NCBI RefSeq assembly: GCF_007049795.1
Contig: NZ_SCFY01000017.1
Coordinates: 1-64,000 of the forward strand
DNA from: Ectopseudomonas mendocina
GTDB lineage: Bacteria > Pseudomonadota > Gammaproteobacteria > Pseudomonadales > Pseudomonadaceae
Reading direction: 5' to 3'
DNA: 64,000 nt
Part shown: positions 57,371-64,000 of the stretch, piece by piece
Layout of the letters: each line of letters begins with the position of its first letter
Numbering within the stretch: position 1 is the first letter of the stretch
Made by a program: the position numbers and the translations under genes
Notes under the pieces: generated by a model
What the model was told of the DNA's origin: nothing
The model's input: the letters and a program-made list of their open reading frames with translations, nothing else
Database searches by the model: none

Positions 57371-60194
57371 GCTTGCGCACCTCACCTTCGCCTTCGATGT
57401 TGCTCACGCAGCGGCCGCACAGCTCCGGATGCGCAGCATGGCTGCCGACATCCGCGCGGAAGTGCCAGCAACGGCCACACTTGGCGTGTGCGGACTTGAG
57501 GATCTTCAGCTTCAGACCCTCGACTTCGGTCACTACCGCATCGGCCGGTGCATCGGCCAGCGGTGCGGTCTGCGCCGCCGAGGTGATCAGGGCGAAACGC
57601 AGCTCGTCACCGAGCTTGGCCAGGTCAGCTTGCTTGGCCTCATCGCAGAACAGGGTGACCTCGGCCTGCAGGCTGGCACCGATGGCCTTGGCCGTACGCA
57701 GGTTCTCTAGCTCTTTGTTGACTGCTGCCTTGACCGCCATGACGCGATCCCAGTAGGCACGATCCAGCTCGAAGCCTTCCGGCAGGCGCTCCAGGCCGGC
57801 GTACCAGGTATTGAGCATCACGGACTCGTTGCGCTCGCCCGGCAGGAACTGCCAGATTTCCTCGGCGGTGAAGGCCAGGATCGGCGCGATCCAGCGCACC
57901 AGCGCTTCGCTGATGTGGAACAGCGCGCTCTGGCAGGAGCGACGCGCCACGCTGTCGGCGGCGGTGGTGTACTGGCGGTCCTTGATGATGTCCAGATAAA
58001 AGCCGCCCAGCTCCTGCACGCAGAAGTTGTGCACCTTGGAATAGACGTTCCAGAAACGGTAGTCGGCGTAGGCCTCGATGATTTCTTCCTGCAAACGCAG
58101 GGCTGCGTCCACGGCCCAGCGGTCGAGGTCGAGCATCTGCTCGGGCTGCAGCAGGTCCTTGGCCGGATCGAAGCCGTTGAGGTTGGCCAGCATGAAGCGC
58201 GCGGTGTTGCGGATGCGGCGGTAGGCATCGGCGCTGCGCTGCAGGATCACCTTGGACACCGCCATCTCGCCGGAGTAGTCGGTGGACGCGACCCACAGGC
58301 GCATGATGTCGGCGCCCAGGCTGTCGTTAACCTCCTGCGGCGCAACCACGTTACCCAGCGACTTGGACATCTTGCGGCCGTTCTCGTCGACCACGAAGCC
58401 ATGGGTCAGCAGTGCCTTGTACGGCGCGTGACCGTCGATGGCGCTGCCGGTCAGCAGGGAGGAGTGGAACCAGCCGCGATGCTGATCCGAACCTTCGAGG
58501 TACAGATCGGCGCGCGGGCCGTCGGTGTGACCCATGTCGTGGGAGCCGCGCAGCACGTGCCAGTGCGTGGTACCGGAGTCGAACCACACATCGAGGGTGT
58601 CGTTGATCTTGTCGTAGTCAGCTGCTTCAGCGCCAAGCAGCTCGGCGCCGTCGAGTTTGAACCAGGCTTCGATGCCCTCTTGCTCGACGCGCTTGGCGAC
58701 CTCTTCCATCAGCTCGACAGTGCGCGGGTGCAGCTCGCCAGTGGCCTTGTGCAGGAAGAACGGGATCGGCACGCCCCAGTTGCGCTGACGCGAGATGCAC
58801 CAGTCAGGACGACCGGCGATCATGCTGTGCAGGCGCGCCTGGCCCCAGGCCGGGACGAACTGGGTCTGCTCGATAGCCGCCAGCGCACGCTCACGCAAGG
58901 GCGCACCTTGCTTCGGCTGGGTATCCATGCCGACGAACCATTGTGCGGTGGCGCGGTAGATCAGCGGCGTCTTGTGGCGCCAGCAGTGCATGTAGCTGTG
59001 CTGGATCGGCTGATGCTTGAGCAGCGCACCGACCTCGGCCAGCTTCTCGACGATGGCCGGGTTGGCCTTCCAGATGAACTGGCCGCCGAAGAACGGCAGG
59101 TCCGGGGTATAGACGCCGTTGCTCTGCACCGGGCTGAGAATGTCGTCGTTGCTCATGCCATAGGCTTTGCAGGTGCGGAAGTCGTCCTCACCGTAAGCCG
59201 GCGCCGAGTGGACGATACCGGTACCGGCGCCCAGCTCGACGTATTCGGCCAGGTACACCGGCGAGAAACGCTCGTAGAACGGATGACGGAAACGGATCAG
59301 TTCCAGCGCCGCGCCGGGAGCGGTGGCAATTACCTGACCTTGCAGGTCGTAACGCTGCAGGCAGGACTCGGCCAGTTCCTCGGCCAGCAGCAGGAGACGC
59401 TCGCCGGTGTCGACCAGGGCGTAGGTGAACTCCGGATGCACGTTGAGCGCCTGGTTGGCCGGGATGGTCCAGGGCGTAGTGGTCCAGATGACGACGGCGG
59501 CCGGCTTACTCAGCTCGCTGAGTCCGAAGGCGGCGGCCAGCTTGTCTGCATCCTCGATTGGGAAGGCAACGTCGATGGCATCGGACTTCTTGTCCTGATA
59601 CTCCACCTCGGCCTCGGCCAGCGCCGAGCCACAGTCGAAGCACCAGTTCACCGGCTTCAGGCCCTTGAACACGAAGCCCTGTTTGACCATCTCGGCCAGG
59701 GCGCGGATCTCGCCGGCCTCGTTGGCGAAATCCATGGTCTTGTAAGGGTTGTCCCAGTCACCCAGCACGCCGAGGCGGATGAAGTCGGCCTTCTGCCCTT
59801 CGATCTGCTCGCCGGCATAGGTGCGGCAACGCTCGCGGGTCAGGTCCGCCGGCTGATTCTTGCCGAAGGTGGTTTCGACCTTGTGCTCGATCGGCAGGCC
59901 ATGGCAGTCCCAGCCCGGGACATAGGGCGCGTCGAAGCCGGCCAGGGTCTTGGAGCGGGTGATGATGTCCTTGAGGATCTTGTTCACCGCATGACCGATA
60001 TGGATGCTGCCGTTGGCATAGGGCGGGCCGTCGTGCAGGACGAACTTCGGCCGATCTTCGCCAATCTTGCGCAGCTTGCTATACAGACCAATCTCGTTCC
60101 AGCGCTGCAGGGTCTGCGGCTCGCGTTGCGGCAGGCCGGCCTTCATCGGGAACTGGGTATCGGGCAGGTTCAGCGTAGCTTTGTAGTCGGTCAT
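57363..60194 (-). CDS. ileS: Isoleucyl-tRNA synthetase IleS
   Basis: 943 residues from ATG 60194 (MTDYKATLNLPDTQFPMKAG). Class I synthetase: HIGH motif in DGPPYANGSIHIGHAVNKIL; CP1 editing domain with IWTTTPWTIPANQALNVHPE; KMSKS in GRKMSKSLGNVV. The anticodon-binding helical domain and the C-terminal zinc finger (HAKCGRCWHFRADVG and ELCGRCVSN) are complete. The ATG overlaps the ribF stop (ATGA). The opposite strand holds long open frames, which are shadows. Confidence 0.98.
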   Translation of the reverse strand: MTDYKATLNLPDTQFPMKAGLPQREPQTLQRWNEIGLYSKLRKIGEDRPKFVLHDGPPYANGSIHIGHAVNKILKDIITRSKTLAGFDAPYVPGWDCHGLPIEHKVETTFGKNQPADLTRERCRTYAGEQIEGQKADFIRLGVLGDWDNPYKTMDFANEAGEIRALAEMVKQGFVFKGLKPVNWCFDCGSALAEAEVEYQDKKSDAIDVAFPIEDADKLAAAFGLSELSKPAAVVIWTTTPWTIPANQALNVHPEFTYALVDTGERLLLLAEELAESCLQRYDLQGQVIATAPGAALELIRFRHPFYERFSPVYLAEYVELGAGTGIVHSAPAYGEDDFRTCKAYGMSNDDILSPVQSNGVYTPDLPFFGGQFIWKANPAIVEKLAEVGALLKHQPIQHSYMHCWRHKTPLIYRATAQWFVGMDTQPKQGAPLRERALAAIEQTQFVPAWGQARLHSMIAGRPDWCISRQRNWGVPIPFFLHKATGELHPRTVELMEEVAKRVEQEGIEAWFKLDGAELLGAEAADYDKINDTLDVWFDSGTTHWHVLRGSHDMGHTDGPRADLYLEGSDQHRGWFHSSLLTGSAIDGHAPYKALLTHGFVVDENGRKMSKSLGNVVAPQEVNDSLGADIMRLWVASTDYSGEMAVSKVILQRSADAYRRIRNTARFMLANLNGFDPAKDLLQPEQMLDLDRWAVDAALRLQEEIIEAYADYRFWNVYSKVHNFCVQELGGFYLDIIKDRQYTTAADSVARRSCQSALFHISEALVRWIAPILAFTAEEIWQFLPGERNESVMLNTWYAGLERLPEGFELDRAYWDRVMAVKAAVNKELENLRTAKAIGASLQAEVTLFCDEAKQADLAKLGDELRFALITSAAQTAPLADAPADAVVTEVEGLKLKILKSAHAKCGRCWHFRADVGSHAAHPELCGRCVSNIEGEGEVRKHA

Positions 60195-61141
60195 TTCGGG
60201 CTCTTCATCAGCGGGTGGCTCTGCCAATATTCACGGGCAGCGGCGATATCAGCGGCAATCGCCGCCTTCAGGGCCTCCAGCGAGGCGAAACGCTGCTCAT
60301 CACGCAGCTTGTGGTGGAAAGCCACCGAGAGACGCCGGCCATACAGATCGCCGGCAAAATCCAGAAGATGCACTTCCAGATGGGCGCTGCCGTCACCGGC
60401 AACACTGGGGCGCACGCCAATATTGGCGACGCCCGGTTGAATCACGCCATCGATTTCACAGCTCACCAGATAAACCCCGGTCAGCGGCACCTTGCGCCGC
60501 TTGAGCTGGATATTGGCAGTCGGCGCATCAAGCTGGCGGCCGAGCTTCTGCCCATGCAATACCCGCCCAGCGATACGGAACGGCCGCCCAAGCAAGGCTT
60601 CGGCCAGTTCGAAATCGCCATCGGCCAGGGCCTGGCGCACGCGCGTGCTGCTGACCCGGCCGCCCAGCACTTCGACAGTGGTAGAGGCATCGACGCTGAA
60701 GCCGTAACGCTGGCCGGCGGCCTTGAGAAATTCGAAATCGCCGGCGCGGTCGCAGCCGAAGCGGAAATCGTCGCCGATTTCCAGATCCTTCACGCCAAGG
60801 CCATCGACCAGCACGCGCTGAACGAACTCGGCAGCCGACAACTCGCGCAGGCGGCGATTAAAGGCCAGGCACAGCACCATGTCGACGCCTTCGGCAGCCA
60901 ACAGGGCGAGCTTGTCACGCAGGCGGGTCAGACGCGCCGGCGCGGTGTCCGGACCAAAGAATTCACGCGGCTGCGGCTCGAAGATCACCACACAGCTGGG
61001 CACGGCCAATTCCGCAGCACGCTCACGCAGGCGCGCCAGGATGGCCTGGTGCCCACGATGAACGCCGTCGAAATTACCGATGGTGACCACACAGCCCCGC
61101 GCCTGGGGCTGCAGGTTATGAAGACCTCGAACCAGCTGCAT
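60191..61141 (-). CDS. ribF: Bifunctional riboflavin kinase/FAD synthetase RibF
   Basis: 316 residues from ATG 61141. The N-terminal FMN adenylyltransferase domain carries VVTIGNFDGVHRGHQAIL and SSTRVRQALADGDFELAEAL. The C-terminal flavokinase domain carries GKxG-type VLHGQKLGRQLDAPTANIQL, GVYLVSCEIDGV and GVANIGVRPSV. It makes FMN and FAD. It heads the ribF-ileS-lspA-fkpB string and lies 80 bp downstream of murJ. Confidence 0.96.
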   Translation of the reverse strand: MQLVRGLHNLQPQARGCVVTIGNFDGVHRGHQAILARLRERAAELAVPSCVVIFEPQPREFFGPDTAPARLTRLRDKLALLAAEGVDMVLCLAFNRRLRELSAAEFVQRVLVDGLGVKDLEIGDDFRFGCDRAGDFEFLKAAGQRYGFSVDASTTVEVLGGRVSSTRVRQALADGDFELAEALLGRPFRIAGRVLHGQKLGRQLDAPTANIQLKRRKVPLTGVYLVSCEIDGVIQPGVANIGVRPSVAGDGSAHLEVHLLDFAGDLYGRRLSVAFHHKLRDEQRFASLEALKAAIAADIAAAREYWQSHPLMKSPK

Positions 61142-61220
61142 AGCACGCTTCTTGTTCACAAAGTGGCCGATTATACGCACAGCACGCCATGCACAACAGG
61201 CATCGCGATGGGTGAAATCG

Positions 61221-62762
61221 CTACAACGCCCGCCGGGCAAAATCACGCGGACGGAAGCCCAATATGAGCAGCATGCCGAAGTAGGCAATCAGCCCAGCGG
61301 CCACCAGCGCGCCGAGACGCAACAGGCGCACGAGCATCTCCCCTTCTGCCCAGACAGGCATCACCTGCAACAGCCCCAGCAACACAGCGACCATCACCGC
61401 CACCGCAACCACCAGCTTGAACAGGAACAGCCCCCAGCCCGGCAGCGGCTGGAAGATATCGGCGCGGCGCAGTTGCCAGTACAACAGGCCGGCATTCAGG
61501 CAGGCCGCCAGGCTGATCGCCAGCGCCAGGCCGACGTGCGCCATCTCCAGGCCAAACACGAACAGCGCATTCATCACCTGGGTGGCCAGCAGGCTGATGA
61601 TGGCAATACGCACCGGTGTCTTGATGTTCTGCTGGGCATAAAAGCCTGGCGCGAGGATCTTGATCAGAATCAACGCCAGCAGGCCGACCGAGTAGGCCAC
61701 CAGCGCCCGCTGGGTCATCAGCGCATCCTCTGCACCGAACTTGCCGTACTGGAATAGCGACACCACCAGCGGCTCGGCGAGAATCGCCAGCGCCAACGTG
61801 CAAGGCAGTACCAACAGAAAGCACAGGCGCAGCCCCCAATCGAGCAGACGACGGTACTCGTCGCGATTCTTGCTGGCGTAGGTCTTGGAGAGTGCCGGCA
61901 GCAAGATGGTGCCCAGCGCCACGCCCAGCACACCCGAGGGCAGCTCCATCAGGCGGTCGGCGTAATACATCCAGGACACCGAGCCAGCCACCAGGAAGGA
62001 GGCGAATATCGTGTTGATGATCAGCGAAATCTGACTCACCGAGACGCCGAAGATAGCTGGCCCCATCTGTTTGAGCACGCGCCAGACACCCAGATCACCG
62101 AAACTCAGGCGCGGCAGCACCAGCATGCCGATCTTTTTAAGGTGCGGCAGTTGCCAGAGCAGTTGGGCCAGGCCGCCGACCAGCACCGCCCAGCCGAGAG
62201 CCATGATCGGCGGGTCGAAATAGGGCGTCAGAAACAGCGCGAAGACGATCATGCTGACGTTGAGCAGCGTCGGCACGAATGCCGGCACCGAAAAACGGTT
62301 CCAGGTGTTGAGAATGGCGCCCGCCAGCGATGACAGGGAGATCAGCAATATATAAGGAAAGGTCACCCGCAGCAGATCGACGGTCAGCTCGAAGCGCTCG
62401 GCCTCATCGGCAAAACCCGGCGCCGTGGCCCAGACGATCCAAGGCGCTGCGAGCACGCCGATGGCCGTGACCAGCGCCAGCACCAGGGTCAGCAACCCCG
62501 ATACATAGGCAATGAAGGTGCGCGTAGCCTCCTCGCCCTGTTGCATCTTGTACTCGGCCAGAATCGGCACGAAGGCCTGAGAGAACGCCCCTTCGGCAAA
62601 AATACGGCGCAGCAGGTTGGGCAGCTTGAAGGCCACCACGAAGGCGTCCGACGCCACTCCGGCCCCGAAGGTGCGGGCGATGATGGTGTCGCGCACGAAC
62701 CCCAGCACGCGCGAAACCATGGTCAGTGAACTGACGGCAGCCAGGGACTTGAGGAGATTCAT
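61221..62762 (-). CDS. murJ: Lipid II flippase MurJ (MviN)
   Basis: 513 residues from ATG 62762; the frame upstream to 62966 is not coding. MOP-superfamily protein with fourteen membrane helices. Conserved MNLLKSLAAVSSLTMVSRVL, GFVRDTIIARTFGAG, SDAFVVAFKLPNLLRRIFAE, GAFSQAFVPILAEYK and YYADRLMELPSGVLGVALGT. It flips lipid II for peptidoglycan synthesis. Divergent from rpsT, as in other Pseudomonas. Confidence 0.97.
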   Translation of the reverse strand: MNLLKSLAAVSSLTMVSRVLGFVRDTIIARTFGAGVASDAFVVAFKLPNLLRRIFAEGAFSQAFVPILAEYKMQQGEEATRTFIAYVSGLLTLVLALVTAIGVLAAPWIVWATAPGFADEAERFELTVDLLRVTFPYILLISLSSLAGAILNTWNRFSVPAFVPTLLNVSMIVFALFLTPYFDPPIMALGWAVLVGGLAQLLWQLPHLKKIGMLVLPRLSFGDLGVWRVLKQMGPAIFGVSVSQISLIINTIFASFLVAGSVSWMYYADRLMELPSGVLGVALGTILLPALSKTYASKNRDEYRRLLDWGLRLCFLLVLPCTLALAILAEPLVVSLFQYGKFGAEDALMTQRALVAYSVGLLALILIKILAPGFYAQQNIKTPVRIAIISLLATQVMNALFVFGLEMAHVGLALAISLAACLNAGLLYWQLRRADIFQPLPGWGLFLFKLVVAVAVMVAVLLGLLQVMPVWAEGEMLVRLLRLGALVAAGLIAYFGMLLILGFRPRDFARRAL

Positions 62763-62877
62763 GGGGTATTTCGGCTTCCATAAAGAGGTGCAGTAGCGGA
62801 CAATCCGCCGCCCAACGAAGGCGTCGAGTGTAGCGAGCCACCACTGGTCAGGCCAGCACAGGAAAGCGTCATCAGAC

Positions 62878-62906
62878 TTGACAGCAGGCAGATGGATCGG
62901 CATGAT
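62878..62906 (+). promoter_or_regulatory. rpsT promoter
   Basis: A perfect -35 TTGACA (62878-62883), a 17-bp spacer and -10 CATGAT (62901-62906) lie 48 bases upstream of the rpsT GTG, giving a short leader of about 40 nt. Confidence 0.7.
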
Positions 62907-62953
62907 TCGCGGCCTTATTTGTCGTAACCCCCCAGTTTTCGAGGAGCTTGACG

Positions 62954-63232
62954 GTGGCCAACTCACCTTCTGCCAAAAAACGCGCCAAACAGGCTGAGAA
63001 GCGCCGTAGCCATAACGCCAGCCTGCGCTCGATGGTTCGTACTTACATCAAGAACGTAGTCAAGGCTATTGCTGCCAAAGATCTCGAGCTTGCCAAAACC
63101 GCTTACACTGCAGCTGTTCCGGTCATCGACCGCATGGCTGACAAAGGCATCATCCACAAGAACAAAGCCGCTCGTCACAAGAGCCGCCTGAACGCGCACA
63201 TCAAGGCGCTGGGCGAAGCTGCTGCCGCTTAA
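62954..63232 (+). CDS. rpsT: 30S ribosomal protein S20
   Basis: 92 residues starting at GTG 62954, with GAGGAG upstream; non-ATG starts are common for rpsT. ANSPSAKKRAKQAEKRRSHN, ASLRSMVRTYIKNVVKAIAA and the C-terminal GIIHKNKAARHKSRLNAHIK are typical, basic and helical. It binds 16S rRNA early in 30S assembly. A strong terminator follows. Confidence 0.98.
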   Translation: MANSPSAKKRAKQAEKRRSHNASLRSMVRTYIKNVVKAIAAKDLELAKTAYTAAVPVIDRMADKGIIHKNKAARHKSRLNAHIKALGEAAAA

Positions 63233-63248
63233 TCGCGACAGGTTCTTG

Positions 63249-63276
63249 AAAAACCGGCCCTGGTGGCCGGTTTTTT
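63249..63276 (+). terminator. rpsT terminator
   Basis: AAAACCGGCC, loop CTGGT, GGCCGGTTTTTT directly after the rpsT stop. Confidence 0.93.
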
Positions 63277-63312
63277 ATTGCCCTAAATTCAAGCCGCAGC
63301 CGTGCAGCCATG

Positions 63313-63349
63313 AAAAATGCCCGCCTCCTTGCGGAATGCGGGCATTTTT
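63313..63349 (-). terminator. Terminator of the PA4642-like gene
   Basis: AAAAATGCCCGC (63313-63324) pairs with GCGGGCATTTTT (63338-63349), giving a T-run on the minus strand 18 bases after the stop at 63367. Confidence 0.88.
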
Positions 63350-63366
63350 GCCTATGCCTACGAGAA

Positions 63367-63654
63367 TCAGCCGCGAGCGGCCTTGATCACTTCGATGTAA
63401 GGCTCGGCATTGCGCTGATCCTGAATCAGCGCGACGAAGTCATTGCCCTGTGCGTCAGTGGCCGAGAGGTCGTAGCCTTCGGCGACGAAGAACCCCACGA
63501 AACGCTCGAAGTCATCGATACGCAGACCGCGATAAGCCTTGACCAGCTTGTGCAGCGAAGGCGGCGTGGCATCCGCTGGTTCCACCGCAAGGAACAGCTT
63601 GATCGAGTCATCGCTTATTTCTTCGCCAATCACCTGCTTCTTGTCTTTACGCAT
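63367..63654 (-). CDS. PA4642-family conserved protein
   Basis: 95 residues: MRKDKKQVIGEEISDDSIKL, FLAVEPADATPPSLHKLVKA, YRGLRIDDFERFVGFFVAEG, YDLSATDAQGNDFVALIQDQ, RNAEPYIEVIKAARG. This closely follows the Pseudomonas PA4642 family, a small soluble helical protein without assigned function. Upstream GGAGCGGGCGATGCG gives a reasonable ribosome-binding site. Monocistronic. Confidence 0.88.
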   Translation of the reverse strand: MRKDKKQVIGEEISDDSIKLFLAVEPADATPPSLHKLVKAYRGLRIDDFERFVGFFVAEGYDLSATDAQGNDFVALIQDQRNAEPYIEVIKAARG

Positions 63655-63796
63655 CGCCCGCTCCCGCCAGCATTACAGAGGGCCGGCAGTGTACCGCCGA
63701 GCCGCGCGCGGCTCAACGCGCAGCCAGGCAGGCTAACACGCGATCAATCGACACAACAGCCGACCTAGGTCATGCCGCACCCGACGAATCGGCTCC

Positions 63797-63802
63797 TATA
63801 AT
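63797..63802 (+). promoter_or_regulatory. -10 element ahead of the SulP-type gene
   Basis: A perfect TATAAT lies 25 bases before the ATG at 63827. The -35 position (about 63774-63779) is poor, so an activator may be needed or the match may be fortuitous. Confidence 0.4.
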
Positions 63803-63826
63803 GCGCCAAGCCACTTGGGAGCCAGC

Positions 63827-64000
63827 ATGTCGCGTCTATCGTTGCCGCTGTTCGCCGCCTGGCGCCAGACCCTGCGCGCGGGCTACTCTTGGAAGGCCCT
63901 GCGCGGCGACCTGAGCGCCGGCCTGACGGTGGGCATCATTGCCATTCCACTGGCCATGGCGCTGGCTATTGCCGTGGGCGTGGCACCGCAGCACGGCCTC
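63827..64000 (+). CDS. SulP-family inorganic anion transporter (start only)
   Basis: The first 58 codons are present; the gene runs off the window. MSRLSLPLFAAWRQTLRAGY, SWKALRGDLSAGLTVGIIAI, PLAMALAIAVGVAPQHGL is the conserved SulP entry (DLxAGLTVGxxAIPxAMAxAIAxGVxPxxGL). GGGAG precedes the ATG. Substrate (sulfate, bicarbonate or a dicarboxylate) cannot be told from this part. Confidence 0.88.
   Translation, partial: MSRLSLPLFAAWRQTLRAGYSWKALRGDLSAGLTVGIIAIPLAMALAIAVGVAPQHGL

Noticed and set aside
57915..60440. 841-codon open frame on the plus strand opposite ileS
   Set aside because: It mirrors the codon structure of ileS and ribF, is rich in His/Gln/Val runs typical of antisense frames in GC-rich genes, and has no domain or start signal.

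Overview
The window looks like a chromosomal segment of a Pseudomonas species. It carries the complete 12-gene alginate operon, and a type IV pilus block (pilS-pilR-thiO-fimT-fimU-pilV-pilW-pilX-pilY1-pilE) running into ispH-fkpB-lspA-ileS-ribF-murJ and rpsT in the order known from Pseudomonas aeruginosa. Small families typical of the genus (PP0621-like, PA4642-like) are also present. High GC, heavy use of GTG and overlapping starts, and many extragenic palindromes would fit the P. mendocina/oleovorans side of the genus, but that placement is inference.

Region 1 (1-4735) is accessory. It holds the tip of an IS-like element abutting a 5'-truncated DUF6161-like gene, and a small membrane protein gene. 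A run of toxin-antitoxin material follows: a frameshifted FitA-like antitoxin, an intact higBA pair with its own palindromic operator, a degraded second higB-higA pair, and an orphan YhfG-type (Fic) antitoxin. Next comes a 1.36-kb element without an integrase, bracketed by 48-bp copies of the 3' half of tRNA-Met. It carries a two-gene unit: a ribbon-helix-helix protein and an unknown 134-residue protein. The unit has a dyad-bearing AT-rich promoter region.

Region 2 (4736-14496) is ordinary core: small membrane, lipo- and excalibur-domain proteins, an EamA transporter, a 5'-nucleotidase, moaC-moaD-moaE, a PIN-PhoH ATPase and yaaA.

Region 3 (14497-31411) is the alginate locus. A long algD leader contains a sigma-22 (AlgU)-like promoter, an exact AlgR-type site and an 8-bp inverted repeat. 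algD-alg8-alg44-algK-algE-algG-algX-algL-algI-algJ-algF-algA follow on one strand: precursor supply (AlgA, AlgD), polymerisation under c-di-GMP control (Alg8, Alg44), periplasmic epimerisation, acetylation and lysis (AlgG, X, L, I, J, F) and export (AlgK, AlgE). Unusually, the operon has been invaded by repeats. A 144-bp MITE-like element sits in frame inside the algE signal-peptide region; its sister copy lies just upstream of yaaA. Extragenic palindromes separate algL from algI and algF from algA.

Region 4 (31412-43319) is core with short mobile palindromes between genes: an SDR enzyme, a small membrane protein, an AAA ATPase, trxB, cysZ, a possibly broken SRPBCC gene, a GT4 glycosyltransferase, an old yellow enzyme with a TetR regulator, pgeF-rluD and bamD.

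Region 5 (43320-64000) holds the pilus regulators and minor pilins, including a PilY1 whose N-terminal half is strikingly AT-rich, with no pilY2 gene. It continues with isoprenoid and lipoprotein processing genes, ileS, ribF, murJ, rpsT, a PA4642-like gene and the start of a SulP transporter cut by the window edge.
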